Shown here in pieces: positions 18,824-27,745 of a stretch of 64,000 nt of DNA. Position numbers and translations under genes: made by a program. Under the pieces are notes generated by a model. The model worked only from the letters and a program-made list of their open reading frames with translations, was not told where the DNA came from and did not search any database. The DNA is from CAYYWP01 sp050176585 (GTDB lineage Bacteria; Desulfobacterota; Binatia; HRBIN30; CADEER01), in the NCBI GenBank assembly GCA_050176585.1, contig JBFXHX010000023.1:1-64000 (forward strand). The letters run 5' to 3'. The stretch's first letter is position 1, and the number at the start of each line of letters is the position of its first letter.

Positions 18824-20226
18824 GGAAGCTGTTTGTGGAACCGCGGCGAATTCATTTCGTGGGGATTGGGGGCGTCGGCATGAGCGGCATCGCGGAGGTG
18901 CTGCTCACGCTCGGCCACCGCGTGAGCGGGTCCGACATCTCGGAGGGCGATGCGACCCGGCGCCTCAGCGTGCTCGGCGCCAGCATCAGCTACGGCCATC
19001 GCGCCGAGGCGGTGAGCGAGGGGGTCGACGTGGTCGTGATCTCTTCGGCCGTCAAGTACTCGAATCCGGAGGTCGTGCGCGCGCGCGCCCTCAAGATTCC
19101 GGTCATCCCGCGCGCCGAGATGCTGGCCGAGCTCATGCGGCTCAAGTCCGGCATCGCCGTGGCCGGCACGCACGGGAAGACCACCACCACCTCGCTGATC
19201 GCCGCCATTCTGGCCCGCGCCGGCATGGACCCCACGATGGTGATCGGCGGCAAGGTGCACTCGCTCGGCACGAACGGCCGGCTCGGACAGGGCGAGCTGT
19301 TGGTCGCCGAAGCCGATGAGAGCGACGGCACGTTCCTGATGCTCTCGCCGGTCATCGCGGTGGTGACCAACATCGATTCCGAGCACCTCGACTACTACGG
19401 CGACCTGGATCGCGTGCGCGCCGCGTACCTGGAGTTCATGAACCGCGTGCCCTTCTATGGCGTCAGCGTGCTCTGCCTCGACAGCGTGAACGTCCGCTCG
19501 TTGCTGCCGCAGGTGCGCAAGCGCGTGATCACCTACGGCACGACCGACGATTGCGACTATGTCGCCCGCGACGTGTGCGTGATCGGGATGGAGACGATCT
19601 GCGAGGTGGTCCACAACGGCGAGACCCTGGGCACGCTGCGCCTGCGGCTGCCCGGGCGCCATCACGCGCTCAACGCGGTGGCGGCCATCGCGGTCGCGCG
19701 CCAGCTCGGGGTGCCGTTTGCGACGGCCTGCGCGGGGCTCGGCGACTTTGCCGGCATCCACCGGCGCTTCGAGCTCTGCGGCGAAGCGGGCGGCGTGATG
19801 GTGATCAGCGACTACGCCCACCACCCGGCCGAGATTCGCGCCACCCTGTCCGCCGCGCGCGAGGGCTTCGGGCGGCGCCTGGTAGCGCTGTTCCAGCCGC
19901 ATCGATTCACCCGCACGCGCGACCTGTTCAGCGAGTTTCTCGACGCTTTCGACGCCGCGGATCGGTTGATCCTGACCGACATTTACCCGGCCGGCGAGGA
20001 GCCGATCGACGGGTTGAACGGCGAGGTGCTCTACTGGGCGCTGAAGCGCCGCGGCCACCTGGAAGTCTCGTACGTGCCGCGGCGCGACGATCTGGCGCAC
20101 GAGGTCATACCGCTCCTGGAGGTCGGAGACATCGTCGTCGTACTCGGCGCCGGCAACATCCACGGCGTCGCCGAAGAGCTGGTGAACAGCCTCATCGGCG
20201 TGAACGCCACATGGACGGTGCAATAG
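18820..20226 (+). CDS. murC: UDP-MurNAc--L-alanine ligase
   Basis: First Mur ligase, adding L-Ala to UDP-MurNAc. The 468-residue product begins with the nucleotide-binding stretch IHFVGIGGVGMSGIAEVL. It has the ATP loop VAGTHGKTTTTSLIA near residue 117, EADESDGTFL, TNIDSEHLDYYG, and the C-terminal SDYAHHPAEIRATL and FQPHRFTRTRDL motifs, all diagnostic of MurC. It is coupled to murG (ATGA) and overlaps the likely murB start. Confidence 0.97.
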   Translation: MRKLFVEPRRIHFVGIGGVGMSGIAEVLLTLGHRVSGSDISEGDATRRLSVLGASISYGHRAEAVSEGVDVVVISSAVKYSNPEVVRARALKIPVIPRAEMLAELMRLKSGIAVAGTHGKTTTTSLIAAILARAGMDPTMVIGGKVHSLGTNGRLGQGELLVAEADESDGTFLMLSPVIAVVTNIDSEHLDYYGDLDRVRAAYLEFMNRVPFYGVSVLCLDSVNVRSLLPQVRKRVITYGTTDDCDYVARDVCVIGMETICEVVHNGETLGTLRLRLPGRHHALNAVAAIAVARQLGVPFATACAGLGDFAGIHRRFELCGEAGGVMVISDYAHHPAEIRATLSAAREGFGRRLVALFQPHRFTRTRDLFSEFLDAFDAADRLILTDIYPAGEEPIDGLNGEVLYWALKRRGHLEVSYVPRRDDLAHEVIPLLEVGDIVVVLGAGNIHGVAEELVNSLIGVNATWTVQ

Positions 20227-21149
20227 ACGCGGCTATGCGCGCGTGGCTCGGCGAGCGTTTCGGGCGGCGGGTGCGGTTCGCCGAACCGCTCAGCCGCCAC
20301 ACCTCTTTCCGCATCGGCGGGCCCGCCGACGCGCTGGTCGAGGTGGCGACGCCGGCGGAGATCGCCGAACTGCAACGCACCGCCCGCGCCCGCGGTATTC
20401 CGATCGCGGTACTCGGCATCGGCACGAACGTGCTGGTCGCCGATCGCGGCGTGCGCGGGGTCGTCGTGAAGCTCGGCCGCGCGCTCGGGGCCTTCGAGTG
20501 GACCGGCTCGGACCACGGCTGGCACGTGCGCGCCGGCGCGGCGGCCCCGTTCAAGAAGCTCGTGCGCGCCGCCGCGGCGCGCGGGCTTACCGGGCTCGAG
20601 TTCGCGGAGGGGATACCCGGGTCGATCGGCGGCGGTTTGCTGATGAACGCGGGCGCCTTCGGTGGCGAGATCAGCCACTGCGTCACCGGCATCTGCGTGG
20701 TCGACGCCGCGGGTGAGCGTGCGTTGCCGCGGACCGCGCTGCGCTTCGGGTACCGGCGCTTCGATCTGCCCGCGGACTCCATCGTGACGCGCGTGGATTT
20801 CGCGTTGTCTCCCGGCGCGCCGGAGGCGATCCGCGCCGCCATGGCCGATGCCAAGCGCAAGCGCGACGGCCGGCAACCGCGCGGCCTGCCCAACGCCGGC
20901 TCGGTGTTCAAGAACCCGCCGGGCGAGTTCGCCGGCCGCCTCATCGAAGCCGCCGGGCTCAAGGGCCGGCGCGTGGGCGATGCCATGATCTCGCCCCAAC
21001 ATGCGAATTTCATCGTGAACGTCGGCGCGGCGACCGCCGCCGACGTGAAACGGCTCATGGACGAAGTCGCTGCCACCGTGTGGCGCGCGCGCGCCATCCG
21101 CCTGGTGCCCGAGATCAAGCTGGTCGGCGACTGGGAGGCGCGCGGATGA
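20211..21149 (+). CDS. murB: UDP-N-acetylenolpyruvoylglucosamine reductase
   Basis: FAD enzyme that reduces UDP-GlcNAc-enolpyruvate to UDP-MurNAc. The roughly 312-residue product has the FAD-binding PCMH domain with HTSFRIGGPAD and LGIGTNVLVAD, the GLEFAEGIPGSIGGGLLMNAGAF block (GSIGG), YRRF, and the C-terminal GSVFKNPPG with ISPQHANFIVN, typical of type I MurB. The ATG at 20211 overlaps murC by 16 bases; the in-frame ATG at 20235 would avoid the overlap. Neither has a clear Shine-Dalgarno. No ddl gene follows. Confidence 0.95.
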   Translation: MDGAIDAAMRAWLGERFGRRVRFAEPLSRHTSFRIGGPADALVEVATPAEIAELQRTARARGIPIAVLGIGTNVLVADRGVRGVVVKLGRALGAFEWTGSDHGWHVRAGAAAPFKKLVRAAAARGLTGLEFAEGIPGSIGGGLLMNAGAFGGEISHCVTGICVVDAAGERALPRTALRFGYRRFDLPADSIVTRVDFALSPGAPEAIRAAMADAKRKRDGRQPRGLPNAGSVFKNPPGEFAGRLIEAAGLKGRRVGDAMISPQHANFIVNVGAATAADVKRLMDEVAATVWRARAIRLVPEIKLVGDWEARG

Positions 21150-21964
21150 TCGCGGCGTGGGGGCGCTGGCCCTGCGGCGCCGCGGGTGCGCTCGCGGCGC
21201 TGGTGATCGCGCTCGCCGCATGGTTCCTGCGCGATCCCGTCATCGCCGGGTTGCTGCAGCATCCCTATTTCACCATCCACCAGATCACCGTCCACGGCGC
21301 CGGCCCGGCCCTGACCGCGGGCGACGTGCACGCGTGGTTGGGTTTCGATGAGAGCACCACCGTCTGGAGCGCCTCGCCGGCGAACGTGCGCGCCCGCCTC
21401 GAAGCCCATCCGTACATTTTGCGCGCCGCGGTGAAGCGCCAGTTTCCCGGCGGCCTCGAAATCACGGTGCGCGAGCGGCGGCCGCACGCGATCGCGGTGC
21501 TCGACGACCTGTACTACGTGGATCGCAGCGGCGCGCTCTTCGGCCCACTGCGGCCGCGCGACTCGCGCGACCTGCCGTTCATCACCGGCATCGATCCCGA
21601 CGCGCCGGACAGCGCGCGCGACTGGGTGCTGCGCCGCGCTTTGCGCCTGCTGCGGCGCTTTGAGCACGCCGAGCACCCGCGCGGTGCGCTCGGGCCGCTC
21701 TCGGAGGTCCACGTCGATGTCGCGCGCGGCGTGACGGTCTTCCCCGCCGCGCCCCAGGTGCCGATTCTCCTCGGATGGGGCAGCTGGTCGGCCAAGCTGG
21801 CGCGGGTCGAGCGCGTGCTAGCGCGCTGGCGCGGCGCCGTGGACCGCCTGGCGCGCATCGATGCGCGTTTTCGCAACCAGGTCGTCGCCACGACGCGCGC
21901 CCCGGCCGCCGCTGCAACGCCGGCCGCCCGAGCCAAGCGGCGCGGACGCGGGCTCGAGACCTGA
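21146..21964 (+). CDS. ftsQ: Cell division protein FtsQ
   Basis: A 272-residue bitopic divisome protein. It has a short cytoplasmic N-terminus, one transmembrane segment (about 8-28), a POTRA domain (about 38-105, with HPYFTIHQITVHG and PYILRAAVKRQFPGGLEITVRER) and an FtsQ/DivIB beta domain whose YYVDRSGALFGPL block is typical. The C-terminal 30 residues are Ala/Arg-rich. It overlaps murB (ATGA) and ends six bases before ftsA. The assignment rests on the POTRA motif, topology and position. Confidence 0.9.
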   Translation: MIAAWGRWPCGAAGALAALVIALAAWFLRDPVIAGLLQHPYFTIHQITVHGAGPALTAGDVHAWLGFDESTTVWSASPANVRARLEAHPYILRAAVKRQFPGGLEITVRERRPHAIAVLDDLYYVDRSGALFGPLRPRDSRDLPFITGIDPDAPDSARDWVLRRALRLLRRFEHAEHPRGALGPLSEVHVDVARGVTVFPAAPQVPILLGWGSWSAKLARVERVLARWRGAVDRLARIDARFRNQVVATTRAPAAAATPAARAKRRGRGLET

Positions 21965-21970
21965 GGGCAT

Positions 21971-23200
21971 ATGGCGAAGCGATCCGAGCTGCTGGTCGGT
22001 CTCGATATCGGCACCTCCAAGGTGGCGGCCGTCGTCGCGGAGCTCGCGCCCACGGGCGCGCTGATCATCATCGGATGCGGCGCAGCGCCGAGCGAGGGGC
22101 TCCGCCGCGGGGTGGTGGTCAACATGGAGGCGACCGTCCAGGCAATCGCCAGCGCGGTGAAAGAAGCCGAGCTGCGCGCCGGCTGCGAAATCCACACGGT
22201 GTTTGCCAGTGTCGGCGGTGGTCAGATCAAGGGCTTCAACAGCCACGGAGTGGTCGCGATCAAGAGTGGGGAAGTGTCGCCGGCGGACGTCGACCGCGTG
22301 CTCGACGCGGCGCGCGCGGTGGCGCTGCCGATGGATCAGGACATTCTCCACGTGCTGCCGCAGGAGTTCCTGGTCGACGGACAGGACGGCATCAAGGAGC
22401 CGGTGGGCATGTCCGGGGTCCGCCTGGAAGCGCGCGTGCACATCGTCAGCACGCCGATTGCGGCGGCGCAGAACGTCATCAAATGCTGCCAGCGCGCCGG
22501 GTTGCACGTCGCCGATCTCGTCTTCGCGCCGTTCGCCGCCGCGGAAGCCGTGCTCTCGCCGGAGGAGAAGGAGCTCGGCGTGGCCGTCGTCGAGATCGGC
22601 GCCGGCACCGCCGGGGTGCTCGCGTTCGCCAGCGGCGCGGTGAAGCACACCGCCGTGCTGTCGGTCGGCGGCAACCATGTCTCCAGCGACATCGCGGCGG
22701 GGCTCCGGACGCCGTTCCGCGAGGCCGAGCTGCTCAAGCGCCGCTACGGCTCGGCACTGGCGGGCGCGGTGCCGACCGTGGAGACGGTCGAGGTCCCGAC
22801 GGTCGGCGGTCGCGCGCCCCGCGAGCTCTCGCGCCGCATTCTCGCCGAGATCATCGAGCCGCGCATGGATGAGATCTTTGCGCTCGTGCAGCGGCAGCTG
22901 ATCCGCTGCGGCATCGACCAGGCGCTGACCTCCGGCGTCGTGCTGACGGGCGGCAGCGTAGTGATGGACGGCGTCACCGCGCTGGCCGAGCGCGTGTTCA
23001 ATCTACCCGTGCGGCTCGGCGGCCCGCTCGGTGTCGAAGGGCTGGACGAAACACTCGCCGGCCCCGCATATGCCGCCGCCGTGGGCCTCACGCGCTACGG
23101 CGCGCAGCCGCGCACGCACCTGCCAGGTCTCGGCGAAGACGGGCATCTCTTCCAGCGCGTACGCAGACGCATGGTGGAGTGGATAAAAGAGTTGATGTGA
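21971..23200 (+). CDS. ftsA: Cell division protein FtsA
   Basis: Actin-like ATPase that tethers FtsZ to the membrane. The 409-residue protein has the phosphate-1 loop VGLDIGTSKVAAVV, the SHS2/1C region with the FtsA-typical EAELRAGCEIHTVFASVGG, the phosphate-2 region AVVEIGAGTAGV, the adenosine motif GVVLTGGSVVMDGV, and a C-terminal amphipathic helix (RRRMVEWIKELM) suited to membrane attachment. It directly precedes ftsZ. Confidence 0.96.
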   Translation: MAKRSELLVGLDIGTSKVAAVVAELAPTGALIIIGCGAAPSEGLRRGVVVNMEATVQAIASAVKEAELRAGCEIHTVFASVGGGQIKGFNSHGVVAIKSGEVSPADVDRVLDAARAVALPMDQDILHVLPQEFLVDGQDGIKEPVGMSGVRLEARVHIVSTPIAAAQNVIKCCQRAGLHVADLVFAPFAAAEAVLSPEEKELGVAVVEIGAGTAGVLAFASGAVKHTAVLSVGGNHVSSDIAAGLRTPFREAELLKRRYGSALAGAVPTVETVEVPTVGGRAPRELSRRILAEIIEPRMDEIFALVQRQLIRCGIDQALTSGVVLTGGSVVMDGVTALAERVFNLPVRLGGPLGVEGLDETLAGPAYAAAVGLTRYGAQPRTHLPGLGEDGHLFQRVRRRMVEWIKELM

Positions 23201-23262
23201 GCTGAAAATTCGCTTATGCAGGCCGTGTCATCCGGCCGCAGGGTGGAAGAGGGAGGTTGGGG

Positions 23263-24525
23263 ATGATCGAGCTGGTCGGCAGTGAGGGTGTCGGCGCCTG
23301 TATCAAGGTGCTCGGCATTGGCGGAGGCGGTGGGAACGCGGTCAACACCATGATCGCGTCCGGCTTGCGCGGCGTCGAGTTCATCGTCGCGAACACCGAC
23401 GCGCAAGCGCTCACCAACAACTTGGCGCCCATGAAGCTGCAGCTCGGCGAGAAGGGTTTGGGCGCCGGCGCGAAGCCCGAGATCGGGCGCGCCGCCGCAG
23501 AAGAGCACGCCGAACGCATCCGCGAGCACCTCACCGGCGCCGACATGGTGTTCATCACGGCGGGCATGGGCGGCGGTACGGGCACGGGCGGCGCACCGGT
23601 GGTGGGTCGCATCGCGCGCGAGCTCGGCGCGCTCTCTGTCGGCGTGGTGACGAAACCGTTCGCCTTCGAAGGGAAACGGCGCATCCAGCAGGCGGAGGGC
23701 GGTATCGAGCTGCTCAAGGAAGCGGTCGACACGTTGATCGTCATCCCGAATGAGCGGCTGCTGGCGACCGTCGCGCGGCATACCTCTGTGCTCGATGCGT
23801 TCCGGAGCGCCGACGACATCTTGCTGCAAGCGGTGCGCGGCATCTCCGATCTCGTCACGGTGCACGGCCTGATCAACCTCGATTTCGCCGACGTGCGCAC
23901 GATCATGTGCGAGATGGGCATGGCGATCATGGGATCGGGCACCGCCAGCGGTGAGAACCGGGCCGTCGAGGCGGCGCAGCGCGCGATCTCGAGCCCGCTG
24001 TTGGAGGATCTGTCGATCCGCGGCGCCAAGGGCGTCTTGATCAACATCACCGGCAGCGCCGACCTCGCGCTGCACGAAATCAACGACGCGTCGACGCTGA
24101 TCCAGGAGGAGGCGCATGAAGACGCCAACATCATCTTCGGCGCCGTGATCGACGAGCGCATGGGCGACGAGATCCGCATCACCGTCATCGCGACCGGCTT
24201 CGGCCAGGTGGCGGCGGTCGCGGCGCCGGTGCCGACCCCGACCCCGGTGACGCTCGCGCCCGCCGTCAACGGCAGCCGCCCCGTCGCAGCCGTGGCCAGC
24301 CGCGGTTTCGGCGCCGAATCGATTCGCCGCGTCGGCGCCAGCAACCGCCCGGTGCGACGCGTCGGGCGCGTCACCGACGAAGGCGGCGAGCCGCACATCC
24401 AGGCCTATCAAGAGGACCTGAACATGCCCGACTCCGGCCCCGCGGAGTACACCATCGACGCGCCCGCCGAAGAAGACGCCGAGCACGATTACGAGTCGCC
24501 GGCGTTTCTGCGCCGCGCCAAGTGA
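23263..24525 (+). CDS. ftsZ: Cell division GTPase FtsZ
   Basis: Tubulin-like GTPase that forms the Z ring. The 420-residue product has the nucleotide-binding GIGGGGGNAVNTM, the tubulin signature GGGTGTGGAP, the NxDFAD-type T7 loop (LINLDFADVRTIM), a variable Pro/Ala linker (about 325-400) and the conserved C-terminal tail DYESPAFLRRAK that binds FtsA and others. The ATG at 23263 has a ggaggt Shine-Dalgarno sequence nearby; an in-frame TTG two codons upstream is less likely. It is the last gene of the dcw operon. Confidence 0.97.
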   Translation: MIELVGSEGVGACIKVLGIGGGGGNAVNTMIASGLRGVEFIVANTDAQALTNNLAPMKLQLGEKGLGAGAKPEIGRAAAEEHAERIREHLTGADMVFITAGMGGGTGTGGAPVVGRIARELGALSVGVVTKPFAFEGKRRIQQAEGGIELLKEAVDTLIVIPNERLLATVARHTSVLDAFRSADDILLQAVRGISDLVTVHGLINLDFADVRTIMCEMGMAIMGSGTASGENRAVEAAQRAISSPLLEDLSIRGAKGVLINITGSADLALHEINDASTLIQEEAHEDANIIFGAVIDERMGDEIRITVIATGFGQVAAVAAPVPTPTPVTLAPAVNGSRPVAAVASRGFGAESIRRVGASNRPVRRVGRVTDEGGEPHIQAYQEDLNMPDSGPAEYTIDAPAEEDAEHDYESPAFLRRAK

Positions 24526-24587
24526 CTTCGGCGCGCGCCTCCATTGGCGCCTGCGCCGGCCCCGATCCGACCGACCCTCCCTACACC

Positions 24588-24615
24588 AGGGAGACGCCCC
24601 TCCGGGGGCGTCTCC
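24588..24615 (+). terminator. Terminator hairpin after ftsZ
   Basis: A perfect 11-base stem (24590-24600 with 24605-24615) closed by a four-base loop tccg. A pyrimidine-rich tail (tccctcctccc) follows rather than a clean T run. It lies 62 bases after ftsZ and probably ends the dcw transcript. Confidence 0.65.
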
Positions 24616-24783
24616 TCCCTCCTCCCCGGGCTGGCTCGGGCGATCGTTCCGCGAAGCGCTGCCGCCGCGTCCGCCCTACACGCGCATCCGGCGCCGCGCG
24701 GCGGCGGATGATCGCGCCATTGCGTGCCGACCGGACGAGCGCCCCCTTGAGGCGACGGGTGGGCCCCGCTACCCTCAGGGCTG

Positions 24784-26529
24784 GTGTCGGAGCTCTCCCT
24801 CCATGACGCGCGGGCGCGCGAACGCCGTACGGCGGAGCGCTTCCGTTTCAGCAAGAAGCGCGACGCCCCGCGACGGGTGTGTCTGGCGTACGCGAACCGG
24901 TACGCCGTCGCCATGGGCAACCTCGGCTTCCAAGTCGTCTATGAGCTCGTCGACCGCGCCGAGGGCGTCGTCTGCGAGCGCGCGTTCCTGCCCGAGGCGG
25001 ACGAAGTGGTCGCGCCCGGAGACCTGCGGACGCTCGAGAGCAGCCGGCGCGTAGCCGATTGCGATGCGCTCGCGCTGTCGATTTCGTTCGAGACCGACTA
25101 TCTGAACGTCCCCCGCCTGCTCGAGTGTGCCGGGCTTCCGATCCGGCGCGAAGAGCGGACCGCCGATCACCCGCTCGTCATCACCGGCGGCCCAGCGATT
25201 TTTCTCAACCCCGAGCCCATCGCCGATTTCGTCGATCTGTTCCTGATCGGCGAGGCGGAGGAGATGCTGCCGGAGTTTCTCGCCGCGTGGGAGCGTGCGC
25301 GGGATCGCGGGCGCGCCAGCCTGCTCGATGCAGTGGCGGAGCAGGTGCGCGGCGCCTACGTGCCCGCGCATTTCACGCCCCGCTATGACGGTGCGTCGCT
25401 CGCCGAGCTCCAGCACCGCGGCCCGGGGCCCGCGCGCATCGAACGGCGCCTCCTGTGGGATCTGAATCGCTTTGCCACCACCACGCGCGTGCTCAGCGAT
25501 GAGGCGGTCTTCGGCGACATGGTGCTGGTCGAAGCGAGCCGCGGCTGCCAATGGGGCTGTCGCTTCTGCGCCGCGGGGTACATGTACCGCCCGATCCGCA
25601 CCCGCGATCCCGGCCAGCTCGCCGATGCCGTGCGCGCGGGGCTCGGCGAGCGGAGCACGATCGGTCTGGTCGGCGCCGAGATGGCCAGCGTGCCGGGCGT
25701 GGATCGATTGGCCGAGCTCGCCGGCACGAGTGGCGGCCGCCTCTCGCCGTCATCGCTCAAAGCCGACTGCGTCACTCCGCGCCTCGCGGCCGCGCTCGCC
25801 GCCGGCGGCACGCGCAGCGTGACCGTCGCGCCCGAAGCCGGCTCCGAGCGCATGCGCCGCGTGATCAACAAGAACCTCGCCGAGGGCGACATCCTGCGTG
25901 CGGCCGACCTCCTGGTGGGCGAGGGCGTGCAGCAGCTGAAGCTCTATTTCATGATCGGCCTGCCCACCGAGACGGAGGAGGACGTGCTGGCGATCGCCGA
26001 GCTCGCCGGCCGTATCCGGGAGCACCTGGCGGCGGGCGCGCGCGCGCGCCGCCGCGTGGGCGCGATAACGATCTCGCTCAATCCATTCGTCCCCAAGCCG
26101 TGGACGCCCTTCCAGTGGGATGCGATGGAGTCGATCGCGAGCCTGCGCGCCAAGGTGCAGCGGCTCCGCAACGCGTGCCGGCGTATTCCGAACCTGCAGC
26201 TCGACGTGGAGTCGCCGCGCGAAGCGTACCTGCAGGCCGTGCTGTCGCGCGGCGATCGCCGCGTCGGCCGCTTCATCGAAGCCGTGCATGCGGCGGGCGG
26301 CGACTGGTGGCGCGTGATCCGCGAGTGGCAGCGCGCGGGCCTGGCGGGCGCGCCGCACCCGGACAGGTACGTGCATCGCACCTACGGAGACGGCGAGCTG
26401 CTGCCGTGGGACTTCATCGATCATCGCATCGCCAAATCGTATCTCTGGGTCGAACGGCGCAAAGCGCTCTCGGCGCGGCAGACCGCGCCGTGCGATACCT
26501 CCACGTGCCGGAGCTGCGCGGCGTGCTGA
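24784..26529 (+). CDS. B12-binding-type radical SAM protein (TIGR03960-like)
   Basis: A 581-residue radical SAM enzyme. The N-terminal 200 residues resemble a cobalamin-binding-like domain (NRYAVAMGNLGFQVVYELVD, VITGGPAIFLNPEPIADF). The radical SAM barrel has the 4Fe-4S motif CQWGCRFCAAG near residues 256-266, and the SAM-side stretches SPSSLKAD, VAPEAGSERMRRVINK and LKLYFMIGLPTE. The C-terminus ends in a four-cysteine tail (CDTSTCRSCAAC) seen in this family. Homologues usually lie beside or are fused to a DUF2344 domain and near rng; neither is here. The substrate is unknown. The start is GTG. Confidence 0.8.
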   Translation: MSELSLHDARARERRTAERFRFSKKRDAPRRVCLAYANRYAVAMGNLGFQVVYELVDRAEGVVCERAFLPEADEVVAPGDLRTLESSRRVADCDALALSISFETDYLNVPRLLECAGLPIRREERTADHPLVITGGPAIFLNPEPIADFVDLFLIGEAEEMLPEFLAAWERARDRGRASLLDAVAEQVRGAYVPAHFTPRYDGASLAELQHRGPGPARIERRLLWDLNRFATTTRVLSDEAVFGDMVLVEASRGCQWGCRFCAAGYMYRPIRTRDPGQLADAVRAGLGERSTIGLVGAEMASVPGVDRLAELAGTSGGRLSPSSLKADCVTPRLAAALAAGGTRSVTVAPEAGSERMRRVINKNLAEGDILRAADLLVGEGVQQLKLYFMIGLPTETEEDVLAIAELAGRIREHLAAGARARRRVGAITISLNPFVPKPWTPFQWDAMESIASLRAKVQRLRNACRRIPNLQLDVESPREAYLQAVLSRGDRRVGRFIEAVHAAGGDWWRVIREWQRAGLAGAPHPDRYVHRTYGDGELLPWDFIDHRIAKSYLWVERRKALSARQTAPCDTSTCRSCAAC

Positions 26530-26632
26530 CCGCGCCGCCGGCGCTCGACGGTTCCCGGCTCGCGGTCGGCGTTCAGCTGGACCCGCCGCCGAGCGCGAGC
26601 CGGCCGGCGTGGCGGTGCGCCGCGGGCTGGCG

Positions 26633-27016
26633 ATGATCGTCGCCGTCGGCACCGATGCGGTCGAGGTCGCGCGCGTCCGGCGTGCCATCGACCACCCGCA
26701 ATGGGGCGCGCGCTTTCGCTCGCGCGTGTTTACCGCCGGCGAGATCGCATACTGCCTCCAGCGGCGCCGGCACGCCGAGAGCTTTGCCGCCCGCTTTGCC
26801 GCCAAGGAAGCGGTGATGAAGGCGCTCGGAACCGGTTACGGCGCTGGGGTGTGGTGGCGGGACATCGAGATCGTGCGCGCGAGTGGGCCGCCGCGCTTGC
26901 GCTTGACCGGCGGCGCGAAAGCGCGCGCCGCCGCGCTCGGCATCACCCGCTGGCATGTCTCGCTGACCCACACCGGCGGGCAGGCGCTCGCCCAGGTGAT
27001 CGCGGAGCGGGAGTAG
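26633..27016 (+). CDS. acpS: Holo-[acyl-carrier-protein] synthase
   Basis: Transfers 4'-phosphopantetheine from CoA to acyl carrier protein. The 127-residue length is normal. The Mg-binding motif near the N-terminus, GTDAVEVARV, and the second motif FAAKEAVMKALGTG near residue 60 are intact, and the C-terminus WHVSLTHTGGQALAQVIAE is typical. The ATG at 26633 fits family N-termini; the frame is open about eight codons upstream with a GTG. The gap of about 100 bases after the radical SAM gene shows no gene. Confidence 0.93.
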   Translation: MIVAVGTDAVEVARVRRAIDHPQWGARFRSRVFTAGEIAYCLQRRRHAESFAARFAAKEAVMKALGTGYGAGVWWRDIEIVRASGPPRLRLTGGAKARAAALGITRWHVSLTHTGGQALAQVIAERE

Positions 27017-27053
27017 ATCGCCACGATCTGCGCGGCGGCCGAGCGCGCGAGCG

Positions 27054-27317
27054 CTACTCGCGCAGCCGCGCCGGCTGCGCCGCGCTGCGCGTACGCTTGG
27101 GTAGGAGGAGCAAGACCGCGACCGCCCACAGGCCGAAGATGAAGCCGAGGACGGTCCAGACGTTCTTCGCATACCCGTTGTTGTGGGCGAACAGTCGGCA
27201 GAGCAGCGCATCGCAGATGTGCAGCACGAGGACGGTGCGCACGAGGGTCGCGCCGTCGAGCGCGGGGTTGATCCAGCGAAGACCGGTTGCATAGGCGAGC
27301 AGGACGTCCCAGGTCAC
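27054..27317 (-). CDS. Small membrane protein with C-terminal hydrophobic segment
   Basis: An 87-residue hypothetical protein with a GTG start. Residues about 22-42 are moderately hydrophobic (VRTVLVLHICDALLCRLF). Residues about 52-73 form a strong transmembrane helix (VWTVLGFIFGLWAVAVLLLL), followed by a short, positively charged tail of about 16 residues. One clear segment near the C-terminus gives it a tail-anchored-like layout. I do not recognise a family. It lies on the same strand as the Get3-like ATPases, separated by the phasin-like gene on the opposite strand. The hydrophobicity pattern supports a real gene. Confidence 0.55.
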   Translation of the reverse strand: MTWDVLLAYATGLRWINPALDGATLVRTVLVLHICDALLCRLFAHNNGYAKNVWTVLGFIFGLWAVAVLLLLPKRTRSAAQPARLRE

Positions 27318-27358
27318 GAATTGCGCCTCCGTGCGCGGTGGTACTATACGAGACAGTG

Positions 27359-27745
27359 ATGCCGTCCAAGGCCGCGCCACGCACGGAAGGCTCCACGCTG
27401 CTGAGCGGCCTGCTGCAGCGCGGGGAAGAGGCCGTCGGTGTCTTCGTCCAGGAGCTGACGCGAAATCCCCCGCTGCGCGACCAGTTCGGCAAGGCACTTG
27501 CGCGCGCCGCCGACGCCAAGCGCGCCGTCGACGGCAACCTCGAAGCGGTGCTGGCGGCGCTCAACGTGCCGTCGCGCGCCGACTACAAGCGGTTGCTCGC
27601 CAAGATGGATGCCATCGAAGGGCGATTGGTCACGCTCGGCATGAAGCTCGATCGGCTGCTGGCCGCGCAGGACGCGGCGGCGTCACGCGGTGCCGCGGAA
27701 CACCCTACGCGCCGCGCTTCGCAGCGCCGACGGACGCCGGCCTGA
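27359..27745 (+). CDS. Phasin-like / PHA-granule regulator-like coiled-coil protein
   Basis: A 128-residue soluble protein rich in Ala, Leu and charged residues. It has an amphipathic N-terminal half (LLSGLLQRGEEAVGVFVQELTRNPP) and a predicted coiled coil near residues 75-105 (VPSRADYKRLLAKMDAIEGR). The VPSRADY...L..K.D.IE..L pattern resembles polyhydroxyalkanoate-granule proteins of the PhaF/PhaI or regulator type, but the match is by eye and modest. The ATG follows a TATACG-like -10 element. Its 3' end overlaps that of the convergent ATPase gene by 41 bases. No PHA synthase is in the window. Confidence 0.5.
   Translation: MPSKAAPRTEGSTLLSGLLQRGEEAVGVFVQELTRNPPLRDQFGKALARAADAKRAVDGNLEAVLAALNVPSRADYKRLLAKMDAIEGRLVTLGMKLDRLLAAQDAAASRGAAEHPTRRASQRRRTPA

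Noticed and set aside
26488..26632. Possible truncated DUF2344 or other small gene between the radical SAM and acpS genes
   Set aside because: The only open frame is a continuation of a shadow of the radical SAM gene. No family residues or ribosome-binding site are visible.
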